Notes: generated from the sequence alone by a model not told the origin. 64,000 bases of DNA from Membranipora membranacea (GCA_914767715.1 OU612069.1:3284001-3348000); one strand, 5' to 3'. Shown: positions 12,016 through 23,864, numbered from the stretch's first letter. Made by a program: numbers and translations.

Positions 12016-13349
12016 TGTAGAGGATTTTGAGGGGGTTTACCCTAAGGCGGCGATACCCGCCACTGCAACCACGCACATTGCCTATTTCTACTGAGTACGC
12101 CGACTCTCTAAAGCGAGTACGCCGACTCTATCTGCCTGTGAATATACAGAGTACGACGACTCTAACTGAGGGGGGGGGGTGACGAGTACGACGACTCTAA
12201 CTGAGGGGGGTTGGGTGACGAGTACGACGACTCTAACTGAGGGGGGTGGGTGACTAGTACGACGACTCTAACTGAGGGGGGGTGACGAGTACGACGACTC
12301 TAACTGAGGGGGGGGGTGGGTGACGAGTACGACGACTCTAACTAAGGAGGGGGGTGACGAGTATGACGACTCTAACTGAGGGGGGGGTAACGAGTAAGAC
12401 GACTCTATCTGGGCTGGGAATATAATTGACCTGACTTTGGGGCTGGCTTTGGGGGGGGATATGTGGACAAAGATTGTAGGATTATCTATCTGGCGAGATT
12501 AATTTGGGAGGGAAGGGATATGGACAAACTATTAACATATTTATCAGGCAATATAAATAGGGGAGGGAAGGGAGATGGACAAACTATTATTAGTACTTAT
12601 TCGTCGGGCGAGACAAAAGGAAGCAAATGGGCCAGGGGAAGAGGGTTGGACAATATAAGCAATATGAGGGAAGGGGTATAGATAAAATAAATAACCAAAT
12701 GGGGGGGGGGGGGAGGGAATGGCTCTGGGTTTACAACTATCTTTGTGAGATTGCTTGACTGGGCTAGACTGGAACTGGACTAGATTGAACTGGACTGGAC
12801 TGGCAATCAGGACAATGGATGCAGTGGTGCAATGGGGGTTTTCACTTGGCCTCTACCTACTATCCAAGGGAGGCTACAGTCTAACAACAGAGTACAAACA
12901 AGGCAACATTATGTCAAGGCAGGGAGGTCTGCCAGCAGGCAGAACTCAAGAAACTTACTTCAATAGGTTGTGTTCAGTAAGGCACTTTATTTGTTGCTGA
13001 CTGGTTTAAAAATAAAAGGTCTTATTACCTCAGCTGCTGGATATTAACTGACTAGACTCTTCTGATGTTCAGTTATAAAAAGCATAATGTAATATGATAC
13101 TGGCTGATGAAAGAGCAGGAAACAGGGAACATTCTAGATGGGTGTGTAAGAGTTAAAATCAGTTATTAAAAGCATTATCATAATACTGGCTGATAAAATA
13201 TTTTAGATGTACTGTAATAGTTAAATTCACTTATTAAAAGCATATTATTATTAAAATTAGAAAAGTTATAAAAATGATGAAAGGGGAAGACAACTCATGA
13301 TTCATGAATTTATTTTTGAATGTTCAGCTGTGGAGGAAAATCCACCACA
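12016..13349 (-). repeat. 3' LTR
   Basis: 1,334 bp, with TG...CA ends. It contains ten units of the GAGTACGACGACTC minisatellite and is otherwise nearly identical to the other LTR. Confidence 0.88.
12094..12409. repeat. LTR minisatellite, 10 units of GAGTACGACGACTC + G-tract
   Basis: Units of about 24-38 bp have the core GAGTACGMCGACTC (itself a partial palindrome) followed by TAACTGAGG and a run of 6-9 G, sometimes with TTGGGTGAC. The core drifts at the array ends (GTATGAC, GTAAGAC). The sense strand of the element is C-rich and the complement G-quadruplex-capable. Confidence 0.85.
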
Positions 13350-13360
13350 CTCTCCCTTCT
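13350..13360 (-). promoter_or_regulatory. polypurine tract of the LTR retrotransposon
   Basis: On the minus strand AGAAGGGAGAG sits directly before the 3' LTR, the place where plus-strand DNA synthesis is primed. Confidence 0.7.
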
Positions 13361-13469
13361 AACTTTTCTTATTTTCTTCGTCTTTGTCTTGTATCTGTGG
13401 GTATTGTTCTTCTAACTGTCGTAAGGTGTCCTCTGCCATTTTACGTTATCGCTCTGTATGTACATAGAG

Positions 13470-14010
13470 CTGCCTGGGGGTCAGGGGGTACGGGCGGTAT
13501 TGGGTTTTGGACAGGCAATCAGCAGTACGGGCAGTGGTAGGGGCTTTGGGAAGGTCTATGAATGGGACAGGGAACCTGGGGGTGAGCACATAGAGATAAT
13601 TAGTGCCTAACAGGGGGCAATAATGCTGATTTTAACTTGGCTCCTTGCAGCCAGGGTGGGTAACAGGGAGTATGGTAATGGAGTGTTGGTATATTTATAT
13701 TCCGACTAAACACATCAGTGTATTGGGACATGATTTCAGCGTCTTAGATCTGTCTATTGGGTCAGAGGGTACGGGCGGTATGGGGTTTTGGACGGGCAAT
13801 TAGCAGTACGGGCGGTGGTAGGGGCTTTGGGAAGGGCTATGAATGGGACAGGGAAACTGGAGGCAAGCACATTGAGATAAATGGGGCCTGACAGGGGACA
13901 ATAATGCTGATTTTAACTTGGCCTCTTGCAGACAGGGTTTTTGTATATTTTCATTCCGGCAAAACGCATCAGCGAATTGGGACAGGATTTTAGCGTCTTG
14001 GAGCTAATCA
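13470..14010. repeat. about 285-bp tandem duplication inside the LTR element
   Basis: Two diverged copies (about 13470-13755 and 13756-14010) share GGGTACGGGCGGTAT, GGTAGGGGCTTTGGGAAGG and CAATAATGCTGATTTTAACT. A following 137-bp unit (about 13990-14123) is also repeated at 14128-14263. Confidence 0.75.
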
Positions 14011-14931
14011 CTTGGGCTTTGACAAACTCCACGACTTCATTGTATAAGAGTTGGACAAGTATGGGCTTGTGGGCAGCATGGGGTGTTGGAGTTAGACACC
14101 GCCTACATGTTTGGATCAGGCTGTTAGTATCTTGGATCTTGTCACTTTGGCTTAGGCAAACTCCTTAGACTTTAATGTAAAATTGTTGGACATGTGAGGG
14201 GATTGTGGGTAGCATGATGGACTGGAGTTGGACAACTCCTACTTGTTTTGGGCCAGGCTGTGGAATAGGTAAGGTTTTAAGGTCAAGGACTGGACTGGAC
14301 AAGGACTGGGACTGGGCAAGGACTGCACAAGGACTGGGACGGTGAAGGGTTGGGAGTGGCCAAATAATGGTGACGGTTTCATGAGTCAAGATATACATCT
14401 CACTAGACCTGGATATGTTGGGGGGGGGGGGGGGGTTTAGAGAATGAAATTCCTGGTCTCATTTCCTACATTCATCAGACTGACAATTTTAGTGAATATA
14501 GGGGAGCTGTGAAGTCTCCCTTCCAGCATAAGCTCATCCTGTTTATGAAGCAAACTAGCCTGAGGGGTCATATTTTATTCGGGGGGTTGGGCTTGGTCAA
14601 TCAGGTTCTTAACATTTGGGGAGGGAGGGATGGCTGAATAGGGATAGTGGGGTTTGGCTGGATAGGGATAGTGGGGTTTGGCTGACTAGGGTAGCTTCTG
14701 TTGTAATTTGTGTGACAGGGGGTGGGCTTCCATTTCCACTTCTTATTTATTCAATCTGGGCCTGTTGCGTTGATAGACCGAAATTGACAGAGTACAACTG
14801 AGATTTTAACACCAGTTGATCCTCTTCCAATTTCAGCAACGCTCCCTTCCAGCATGGAGTGTAGTTGTATAATAGAAGCTTGTTTGGCCATGGTACATGG
14901 GGCTTTGTACCAGTTACTTGGATAGGGATTA

Positions 14932-15030
14932 TCAATAAGTGCCTCCCCTGAAGGACAACGAGTCTGTCGACGGCCTTGTCGACCCCTGCGCCCTGCTGGC
15001 TCCCTCCCCCACCTTTAACACAGTTGCCAT
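14932..15030 (-). pseudogene. gag-like remnant of the LTR element
   Basis: The first ATG after the primer-binding site opens a 32-residue frame beginning MATVLKVGEG and ending at a stop at 14932-14934. Position and start context fit a truncated gag. It has no recognisable domain. Confidence 0.4.
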
Positions 15031-15066
15031 GTACCCTGTTTTGTCAGACTGCGCGTGTCCCCAGCA

Positions 15067-15085
15067 GATCCCACTGCTGCCACCA
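15067..15085 (-). promoter_or_regulatory. primer-binding site, tRNA-Leu type
   Basis: TGGTGGCAGCAGTGGGATC on the minus strand, one base inside the 5' LTR. It is complementary to a tRNA-Leu 3' end including CCA, with one mismatch in the first 18 bases. Confidence 0.8.
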
Positions 15086-15086
15086 T

Positions 15087-16389
15087 TGTAGAGGATTTTG
15101 AGGGGGTTTACCCTAAGGCGGCGATACCCGCCACTGCAACCACGCACATTGCCTATTTCTACTGAGTACGCCGACTCTCTAAAGCGAGTACGCCGACTCT
15201 ATCTGCCTGTGAATATACAGAGTACGACGACTCTAACTGAGGGGGGGGGGGGGGGGTGACGAGTACGACGACTCTAACTGAGGGGGGTTGGGTGACGAGT
15301 ACGACGACTCTAACTGAGGGGGGGGTGACGAGTACGACGACTCTAACTGAGGGGGGGGTGGGTGACGAGTACGACGACTCTAACTAAGGAGGGGGGTGAC
15401 GAGTATGACGACTCTAACTGAGGGGGGGGGTAACGAGTAAGACGACTCTATCTGGGCTGGGAATATAATTGACCTGACTTTGGGGCTGGCTTTGGGGGGG
15501 GATATGTGGACAAAGATTGTAGGATTATCTATCTGGCGAGATTAATTTGGGAGGGAAGGGATATGGACAAACTATTAACATATTTATCAGGCAATATAAA
15601 TAGGGGAGGAAAGGGAGATGGACAAACTATTATTAGTACTTATTCGTCGGGCGAGACAAAAGGAAGCAAATGGGCCAGGGGAAGAGGGTTGGACAATATA
15701 AGCAATATGAGGGAAGGGGTATAGATAAAATAAATAACCAAATGGGGGGGGGGAGGGAATGGCTCTGGGTTTACAACTATCTTTGTGAGATTGCTTGACT
15801 GGGCTAGACTGGAACTGGACTAGATTGAACTGGACTGGACTGGCAATCAGGACAATGGATGCAGTGGTGCAATGGGGGTTTTCACTTGGCCTCTACCTAC
15901 TATCCAAGGGAGGCTACAGTCTAACAACAGAGTACAAACAAGGCAACATTATGTCAAGGCAGGGAGGTCTGCCAGCAGGCAGAACTCAAGAAACTTACTT
16001 CAATAGGTTGTGTTCAGTAAGGCACTTTATTTGTTGCTGACTGGTTTAAAAATAAAAGGTCTTATTACCTCAGCTGCTGGATATTAACTGACTAGACTCT
16101 TCTGATGTTCAGTTATAAAAAGCATAATGTAATATGATACTGGCTGATGAAAGAGCAGGAAACAGGGAACATTCTAGATGGGTGTGTAAGAGTTAAAATC
16201 AGTTATTAAAAGCATTATCATAATACTGGCTGATAAAATATTTTAGATGGACTGTAATAGTTAAATTCACTTATTAAAAGCATATTATTATTAAAATTAG
16301 AAAAGTTATAAAAATGATGAAAGGGGAAGACAACTCATGATTCATGAATTTATTTTTGAATGTTCAGCTGTGGAGGAAAATCCACCACA
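15087..16389 (-). repeat. 5' LTR
   Basis: 1,303 bp, TG...CA ends. It is shorter than the other LTR mainly by one minisatellite unit and some G-tract length changes. Confidence 0.88.
15165..15452. repeat. LTR minisatellite, 9 units
   Basis: Same array as in the 3' LTR with one unit fewer and a G-run expanded to about 17, so the array changed after insertion. Confidence 0.85.
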
Positions 16390-16653
16390 ACATGTTCCAA
16401 GAGACCTATGAGAGTTGTATAACAAAAGGCCTTTTGTTTGGTGAACTAAAGAGTACAATGGCAGGCAAAGTTTTCATGTCTGATTACATGTTGGATGTGT
16501 GTGCTTGCATGCTGGGGAGCGTGTATGGTAGCCTCAATTCTCCACTTTTGATACACTCATTTGTGGGTATACACAATCCACCCGCTGCTACAATATGTAG
16601 GAACCACTGGTTAAGGGTATTTTACAACTGTATTTTATTTAGTAATGCTGGGG

Positions 16654-16850
16654 TCAGGCCTGCCAACCTTCACTCATTTAGAGTGAGCCTCACTCAGTTG
16701 CCCCACTCAAAATAGTATGAGTGAGATTCAGTGAGACAATTGCCCCACTTTGACTCAAGTTTATATCTACTGAGTATCATGGAGAGGAAAATTGCCCCAA
16801 TACTAACCAATCTCACTCAATTGCCCCACCTTGGAGTTGGCAGGCCTGAT
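16654..16850. mobile_element. MITE with CAGGCCTGCCAAC terminal inverted repeats
   Basis: CAGGCCTGCCAACCT at 16655 and its inverse at 16835-16849 bound about 195 bp. Inside are four copies of a CACTCAnTTGCCCCA-like phrase in both orientations. Confidence 0.6.
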
Positions 16851-17284
16851 GATCCCATGATAATGGTGTTGTGATAGACCATGGTTTCTGGTGGCTGGGG
16901 CATGTGTATGTATTGCTTAATCATCAAACAAGGACATAAGCCTATGGCCTCTTGTAAAAAATATGTATATTGAGTGTCCAGAAAATGGCTTTTGAAATTC
17001 CCTCACTTGGAATTTCCAAAAAGCATTTACTCCTTGGCATTCACACGACCCTGACATAAATAAATGAAACTAGCCAACTTGACTTGCTATACCTACAGTT
17101 TGTAATTGGCAGATTAAAATCTATGTCGAACCCCCCCCCCCCCCCAGTGACGCCCATGGCCACAATAGATTTAGCAAAATACATATAGCGGCAGCCGCCT
17201 TAAATTGATGAAATGTTGTTGGAGCCAGGACTTTTCGACAATACTGTGAATTTCCCCATGCCAACTACAATGTTTAAACGGTAT

Positions 17285-17575
17285 CCGGACATTTTCCCAA
17301 TGTCTTTTTCCCACCAAGCCATTTTCCCACCTCTCTTTATCCCACCAAGCCATTTTCCCACCTCTCTTTATCCCACCAAGCCATTTTCCCACCAGAACAT
17401 TTTCCCACATATCCGTTTTCCCACCAGGACGATTTCTCACTCATCCATTTTCTCACCGGGATGTTTTCCCACAATGATATCTTCTCACCAAGATGTTTTC
17501 CCACCTGGACGTTTTCCCACCAACCCATTTTTCCACCCGGATGTTTTCCCACTCGCCATTTTCCCACTATTGCTT
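17285..17575 (+). repeat. left-end minisatellite, TTTTCCCACC core
   Basis: About 18 units of roughly 15-16 bp with the core ATTTTCCCACC and variable linkers (AAGCC, AGGACG, TCATCC). Confidence 0.85.
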
Positions 17576-17897
17576 TTTTTCTAATGAACGCTGGTAGCTT
17601 CTTTCTTTTTTCTGTTTCTTTTCCTTCTGCTTTTTTTCAGGCATTAAAAATATTAATTGAAAGTAGCGTTAGAGTCTCGTCATAAAAGTTTTGTTGTTCC
17701 TTTTTTATTCTAGAATCCCAAAGTCTATGACCGTTGGTGTTAAAAATGCTGTTAGAGGTTATGAAAATGACTTGAACAGTTTTCTTATGATTTTTCACAA
17801 CTTTGCTCTTGTACAATTCCTTGTAATAACACATAGTTGTGTTCACCTAAGTAACTGTTGTCAGATTTATTGGGGCGCTTGTTTGTAAACAGAAGAT

Positions 17898-19048
17898 GCA
17901 CACAGAATCTTGGAATGAACATCGGCTGAAACAAATGTCGACGGGATTGAACTAACTGGAATGAACGTAGTCTGGTATGAAAGTCGAAAATCCTAGAATG
18001 AATTTAGAAAGTGCTGGATTGAACGCCGACTGCATTAGTAGGTATAAATAGTCATCAGGAGAGCAACTCCTTAAAATAATTGTGATATAAAAACCAGCAT
18101 ACATCTTATGAACTATGACTATAACAATGCCTGTCACAATCAAGGTTTTGGTTTAAATTTATAATTTGTGATTAGGTCATTCAATATTGCCATGCCAAAC
18201 CACATGTGATGCAAATTTGGTACTATATATATTTATTTATTATGTTTTTATTCTACCATTCCGGAAGCGTCTTAAAGTGAATAGGGATGTATAGTCTGTT
18301 GTGTACATTTTAAGACAAAGGTTTTTAAAAACTCAATCAAAAATGGCTGACAGTGAAGGGACTTGACAGTCGGCTAAAATACTAGCAGTTGATATGACAT
18401 CATCGATTGAATTGCAACATGATTTTTGTATGTGTCCATATAATGTACATATGTAATAGATGAAACACATCTTTATGTTCTTGTCACAGACATAACGGAT
18501 GTGATAACTGTACCACATTGGTGTTACGAGTTAGTTATTTGGATAAATGACGACTGGTAGACGGCGTGCAGGGAAAACAATGTGCACTGTCACAATTACC
18601 ATTACAAAAAATGAATGTTCACAGATAACAGTGAACCAAGGTTTAAACTACTAGGATTCATTAGTTGCACCTGATTTATTTAATGCTTGACCGTTGTTTT
18701 GCTGATGAATTATACAAAGGTTCACTGTTTCTCTTTCAGTATTTCATCACCATTTCAGTTTTCGCACCAAATTCCTGTTTGATTCCATCTAGCCATCAGA
18801 AATTTAGTAAACATCATCATAAACAGATGTGAGTACCTTTGTGAATGATCATCATTAATTACAAAATTATTTTGGGGAGTTGCTCTTTTGTTTTGATTCT
18901 ATATACCAATGTAGTCGACATACAATTAAGCGCTTTCTACGCTAATTCCAGGATTTTCGACTTTCATACCATTCTACCTTCATTCCAGCTAATTTCAATC
19001 CCGTTGGCGTTTATTCGAACGGACATTCATTTCAATCTCCTGCACACA
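17898..19048. repeat. nested inverted repeat inside the fold-back element
   Basis: Arms 17898-18085 and 18855-19048 are inverted copies. Landmarks are ATGAAAGTCGAAAATCCT (17977-17994, inverted at 18950-18967) and GAGCAACTCC (18061-18070). Similarity fades toward the middle. Confidence 0.75.
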
Positions 19049-19267
19049 CCAGCATATGATATGATCAAATTCTAGGGTGCATGACCTGATTTGTCGATTT
19101 GTATTTTTAACAAGAATTCGATCTCAAATAAATATTTTTGTTACGCCAATTCTTGTTGGGGGATTGGATGAAACTGTTAAAATCATTGGTTTTCAATCAA
19201 ATCGCTTTAGTCTTCTGAAGAGAAGACTTAATACTATTCTGCATTGAATCAACAACAAGGAGTGAGT

Positions 19268-19335
19268 ACGACCTGGCGACCTGGCGACCTGGCGACCTGG
19301 CGACCTGGCGACCTGGCGACCTGGCGACCTGGCGA
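19268..19335. repeat. 8-bp tandem repeat (CGACCTGG)n
   Basis: Between eight and nine perfect units lie inside the fold-back element. Confidence 0.9.
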
Positions 19336-21114
19336 AGTGCACAAGGGCACTCCGGAAAACAGGGAGCACTGTGCGCATTTGGAACAATTTTATTAGAAAT
19401 AGATCATGGCATTGTTTTTTATTGTACAAAAAAAGACGATATGCATTAATTATCCCTCTAAAATGTTACACCTTGTTAATTCCTTTAAAGTCAGTTGATA
19501 TTCATTGATAGGGGAAGTCCTATTTCAATATTGGTCTAAGTTCACAATTTTAACAAATATAACTCGCTGGTGTAAATATGATTACGATAGCCTAAGGGCA
19601 CTGTCAATTATACCACATGTCAATAATTTCCTTTATATTTTATGGTTGAATATTTTAGTGGTAAATGCATTTAGAGAAATAAATTATAAAATGGTAATTC
19701 AGGTCTGATATTGTTTCAGGAGGATTTGTCCCCTGTTTGACCATGGGGTTTCTTTACTATTTTTTAATAGCTATAGGCAAAAAAGCAGTAATGACCAGAT
19801 TTTGCAAATGGAATTTTTCAACTTAGCTAATTTTTGAGCTTTGTAGTTCTTAAGTTTGTCAACCTTAAAAAAATTAATAGAAAAAATACCTTAAGTTGAA
19901 TGACACTAGCCTTGTCACACGGTGACAGGTTTTGGTTTTCAGACAGTTTCGATATACAATACTAGAATCCCTCCAAGTCCTGGAGTGAGAGTTTACATTA
20001 AAGGCTAAACATTGTCTATGAAATGTTTTGAATATGATCACATTTATGGTATTTATACTTGCCTTAGGTCCCTTTGAACTTGCAATGAAGGGGCACAGGT
20101 TGACAGTTCAATATAAATTTTTATGTTTTCACTCAATCCATAACTTTGTTAGTCGTATTTTTGTATTATATTTCCGTGCTCAATAGAAATTTCACTGATT
20201 AAAAACCTTCAACATGAAACAAATAAATAGTGTGCGTTACAGCATGTTGTGATTCCATAATCTTAACAATATCAGATAATGCGGACAGAGCATACAATCA
20301 AATTGCACCACAACAAGCTGGGTATAGATATGCTTACAAAAGCTCAGTCTTTGGTTTACGAGTATAATTAACCAAGTATCATCTATGCCTTGTCTGCTTT
20401 AAATGGCCACCCTTATTTAACAGCATAAATTCTTCAATGCAATCATAAATGTTCAATTGTTAACGCTTATTGGTGGTCACCAATTGCATTTAGTACTGCA
20501 GGTAGTTGCCCCTTCTTTGTACAAGTGGAAACAACTCTAATGTTTCAAACTGTTGATATGGTAAAATCAGGGAGGGTGGGAGATTCCACCCTCCCTGGTA
20601 AAAGCAGGAAGGGTCCCTGATCAAAGCAAAAATTGTTGGAACTTGAATAATATTTATTGTCATCTCGGAAAGGATCGTGTGCGTGAATACACATAGAGTG
20701 AGAATTTTCTATACATTGTTCGGTGGTTGATTGATAAAAGCTTGTAGACCAGTAAAACAATCTTTACCGAAAGCCATGTGGAGGATAACATAATACGATG
20801 TAAGCTTAATTTGTAGAGCGATATGGCCAATCTCTTCAGCCCGGGCAATTAATGGCTCAAAACTTTTGAGAATCGGCATAGGCACAATTAATTTGTTTTG
20901 TCGAAAACGTAGTTTTTAACAAGGAGGTAATTTTGATGAAATCAACCACTTGGACAAACTTGTGCAATAAGAAACTCAAATCAAAATCAACCTGCTACTA
21001 ATAAAATCAACCAATCAACATCTCCATTTCCAAAGCTACTTTCTCCAGTGTTGGCTAGATGTGAACATTTTTAACGTATTTGTGAAATGTGAACTGCTTA
21101 GCCTGAAAGAAAGG

Positions 21115-21435
21115 CTTCAAAGGGAAAACTGTGCGGCGAAAAAAATTTTGTGGTGAGAAAACAGCACAGTGGTAAAAATTGTCCTGTTGGGAAAATTGTT
21201 TGGTGGGAAAATGGCTTGTTGAGCAAATAACTAGGTGGAAAAAAGAATTGGTGGGAAATCGTCCAGGTGGGAAACTAGATTGGTGGGGAAACATCCAGGT
21301 GGGAAAATGGCACAGTGGGAAATAAACCAGGTGGGATAATGGCTCGGTGGGAAAATGTCCAGGTGGGAAAACAGCAGAGTGGGAAAACAGGAAGTGGGAA
21401 AACGGCTTGGTGGGAAAATGACATTGGGAAAATGG
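21115..21435 (-). repeat. right-end minisatellite, GGTGGGAAAA core
   Basis: This is the inverted counterpart of the left-end array. About 18 units of the GGTGGGAAAAT type become regular toward the right terminus. Confidence 0.85.
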
Positions 21436-22500
21436 GGCTGATTCGTTTAAACAATGATTAGGTAAAAATATGTATCAAATGCATTATATATATTATGCAG
21501 GTATAACATCTTACAAATGTTTATGTTTACAGTTTACAGTTACAAGTCATAGGAAAAGTGGGATTATGGATGAACTGATTTGCTCTATATGACGGCTGTG
21601 CTAAATTGTGGATCTGATACATGGCATTGGCCAAGGCAATGCCAAGTTTGCAACAGATTTTCATGCTCTATTCAAAAGTATTTCTAGTCAATTAAAGTTT
21701 GTTCTGCAAGTATTACAGAGAATCATAGCTTTATAGCTTGTATAGCCAAATAGCCAAATAGAATAGAAATACCATGAAGTAAGAGGTGGCATCTGATTAG
21801 CAACCCCAAAAGTTTACAAAAATTATTTCAGGATAACAAATTCAATGGTTTATTAGGAGTTATATTTGATATGAAATCATCAGCTTTCATGGATGGGCAG
21901 GCAAACAAGATGAGCTAGATTTTTTTTGGCCATGCTTGCCGTCACAACAATTAATGAAAAAACATAACAGTGGTGTATGGGCAGATGAAAAGTCTGCAGT
22001 AGGGGGTTGAATGGAACTGTTATGAAAGTAAGAGGTCAGAAACAGGGAGTTGATATTGGAAGCAAGGGGTTGGGGCAATGGTAAAAGTAATTTCAGTTGA
22101 CTCTGATTCCTCCTACATCGTTCTATTAGAATTTGGAGTTTGAGTTGCTGAGAGGAGGAGTTATTTAAAGAAACAAGTGTAGTTTGGCTTAGAGATTATA
22201 TTTTACATCCGATAATCGGCAACCCTAAAGGTGAGACAGAAATAATTACATGGTCATGCATATTTTTTTATTTTCTAATTTCTCTGATTGACTCAATGAA
22301 TGGGTATTATCTTTCCTCGCTAACTGAGAGGACAATTCTCTCTAAGATATCACTACAATTGGCTTCTTGATCTTCAGCTATATTACACAGTATAATTGTA
22401 ATGTCCAAAATCTGAGTTTATTGTAAAATTGAATTATTCAATGTAGCCAGTGGTGGAAATGGAAATAAATAAGTGCCTATACACCAAACAATGAGATCAA

Positions 22501-22620
22501 TCCAACGCGTAGCGTTTGCCGGTCGCCCCGCAGCGGACTGTGCCCGCTGCGGGGTGGTTTCGGGAGGATCGCAGCGCCCTCCCGGTGATGGGGGGTATGG
22601 GGTTTTTCCCCGTGAACTTG
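22501..22620. repeat. GC-rich hairpin module in duplication A
   Basis: CCCCGCAGCGG (22526-22536) pairs perfectly with CCGCTGCGGGG (22544-22554), followed by further G/C-rich repeats. It is also present at 30301-30420 in copy B, with a related module near 7818. Confidence 0.55.
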
Positions 22621-23460
22621 TTTGATGTTTTTGCCCTAATTACAGTGTTTCTGGTGTATCTTTAGAATACTAAAATCTAAGTGCATGTTTTGACTGATGC
22701 AGGCAGTATAAAGTAAAAGTAAACAAACCCTACAATACAACATAAACAAACTTATCCAAGCTTACTAAGTGCACAGCAGTGATAGGTTATAAGTGCCTAT
22801 GCACTTATTGAAGTTGTATAGGCATTGATGTGAACTTCCTTTACACCGTATAGGCCCGTATAGGCCCATTTCCACTGAATGTAGCCTGGATTTTCCACCG
22901 CAAAAGGACTCAGAGATATCAACTCTTATACACTTTCTTCAGCAAGAAATAATCTAATGTATGAGCATCTCTATCTAAGCTATTTTTGTATTAAATATGA
23001 ACCCTTTACCCTTATTTGGAGTTGCCCCCTCCCACATTTAATCTGCACCGGTGCGATGATATCAACATGCATTGCTGGCAAATCACATCAAACTTGGCAT
23101 AGGCATTCACAGGGGGACCTGGTGCCGTGGGTATAGTGTGGTAGGTATGAAGTCGCTAGTAGCACTGCAACAATCAAGATATTAGATCCTCATATCATGG
23201 GCTTGTGGAACTAATGTAATGATGTCCGATTTCCTAAAAAATGTCAAGTTATTTATGCCGCAGTGTCATCTGAAAGAAAAAAGCTGTTACAAATGTACAT
23301 GAAATTTTGTGTGAAAAGTGGCCCGGTCATGCTCCACAGCATTTGAATTATATTACCCCATAATATCTCAGCAACCCTCCTACATCAAACCTTTGCCTAT
23401 AATATCTTTATTTAGCTGAAACATGATCGGTCATGCCCATTGATTAAAAAAAAAGTTGAT

Positions 23461-23683
23461 TTAAATCGCTTGTCTTATCACTCGCCACATCCCGAAGCGT
23501 GAGCGGCAAAATTGTAGTACCTTAATGGGGAGGCCGCAGTATCTGTGCCAATTTGCTCTCTGTTTGCAGGCAGGTCGGAGCACACCTGGGGGGCCAACCA
23601 AAATCACTGTGGGATTCGAACTCACGACCTTCAACATGTGCATGCTTAAGGACGACCAACTGAGCCATCTCCTACTACTGCAT
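23461..23683 (-). mobile_element. SINE family A (tRNA-headed), copy 1
   Basis: On the minus strand the A box TGGCTCAGTTGG (23667-23656) and B box GAGTTCGAATCCC (23623-23611) are intact. The body includes CAGGTGTGCTCCGACCTGCC and CAAACAGAGAGC and ends near an A/T run at 23447-23460. It lies about 180 bp upstream of the HlyE/ClyA-like gene. Other copies: 31257-31481, 43483-43687 and 55836-56028. Confidence 0.8.
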
Positions 23684-23851
23684 TGTTCACATATTAACTA
23701 CACAAGTGGACAGATATTGATTGTACTGCTGATACTATAGACAGAATAAATCGCTGTCTGCTGCTTTTTATCAAAAAGGAATATCATATAATACCTTCAT
23801 TCTAATAGGCTCTGATATGGTGGGCGGGCCTATGAACATTATTCAAAGGCC

Positions 23852-23859
23852 TATAAAAG
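23852..23859 (+). promoter_or_regulatory. TATA box candidate of toxin-like gene copy A
   Basis: TATAAAAG is conserved in copy B (31627-31634). If used, transcription would start near 23882-23889, downstream of the ATGs at 23817 and 23865 and upstream of the ATG at 23922. Confidence 0.45.
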
Positions 23860-23864
23860 CAGTA

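Larger units (their letters stand above)
12016..16389 (-). mobile_element. non-autonomous LTR retrotransposon, minus orientation
   Basis: Two near-identical direct repeats (12016-13349 and 15087-16389) begin TG and end CA. The 4-bp duplication ACAT flanks the whole unit (12012-12015 and 16390-16393). On the minus strand the first LTR is followed, after one base, by TGGTGGCAGCAGTGGGATC (15085-15067), an almost perfect primer-binding site for tRNA-Leu. The 3' LTR (12016-13349) is preceded by a purine tract AGAAGGGAGAG (13360-13350). The internal part is only 1.74 kb and holds a 32-codon gag-like start and tandem repeats, with no protease, RT or integrase. Mobilisation would need a partner element. 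High LTR-LTR similarity points to a recent insertion. Confidence 0.9.
17280..21444. mobile_element. fold-back-like DNA element, 4,165 bp, with minisatellite ends
   Basis: The insertion is flanked by direct repeats of GTTTAAAC (17272-17279 and 21445-21452). The paralogous copy B has a single GTTTAAAC (29251-29258) with no insert, an in-window empty site. Both ends, read inward, contain ATTTTCCCAATGTC after 11 terminal bases and then run into arrays of TTTTCCCACC-type repeats in opposite orientation. An 8-bp duplication is typical of hAT and P superfamilies; minisatellite-type inverted ends recall fold-back/Galileo-type elements. I find no transposase inside, so it is non-autonomous or degenerate. 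Confidence 0.82.

Noticed and set aside
12463-12681. 72-codon frame present identically at 12463 and 15506
   Set aside because: It is duplicated only because it lies in the two LTRs, on the antisense strand; no domain.
17213-17584. 123-codon Pro/Phe-rich frame and its reverse
   Set aside because: Translation of the TTTTCCCACC minisatellite, not a gene.
19193-19429. Minus-strand frame with an Arg-Ser-Pro-Gly repeat
   Set aside because: Translation of the 8-bp tandem repeat inside the fold-back element.
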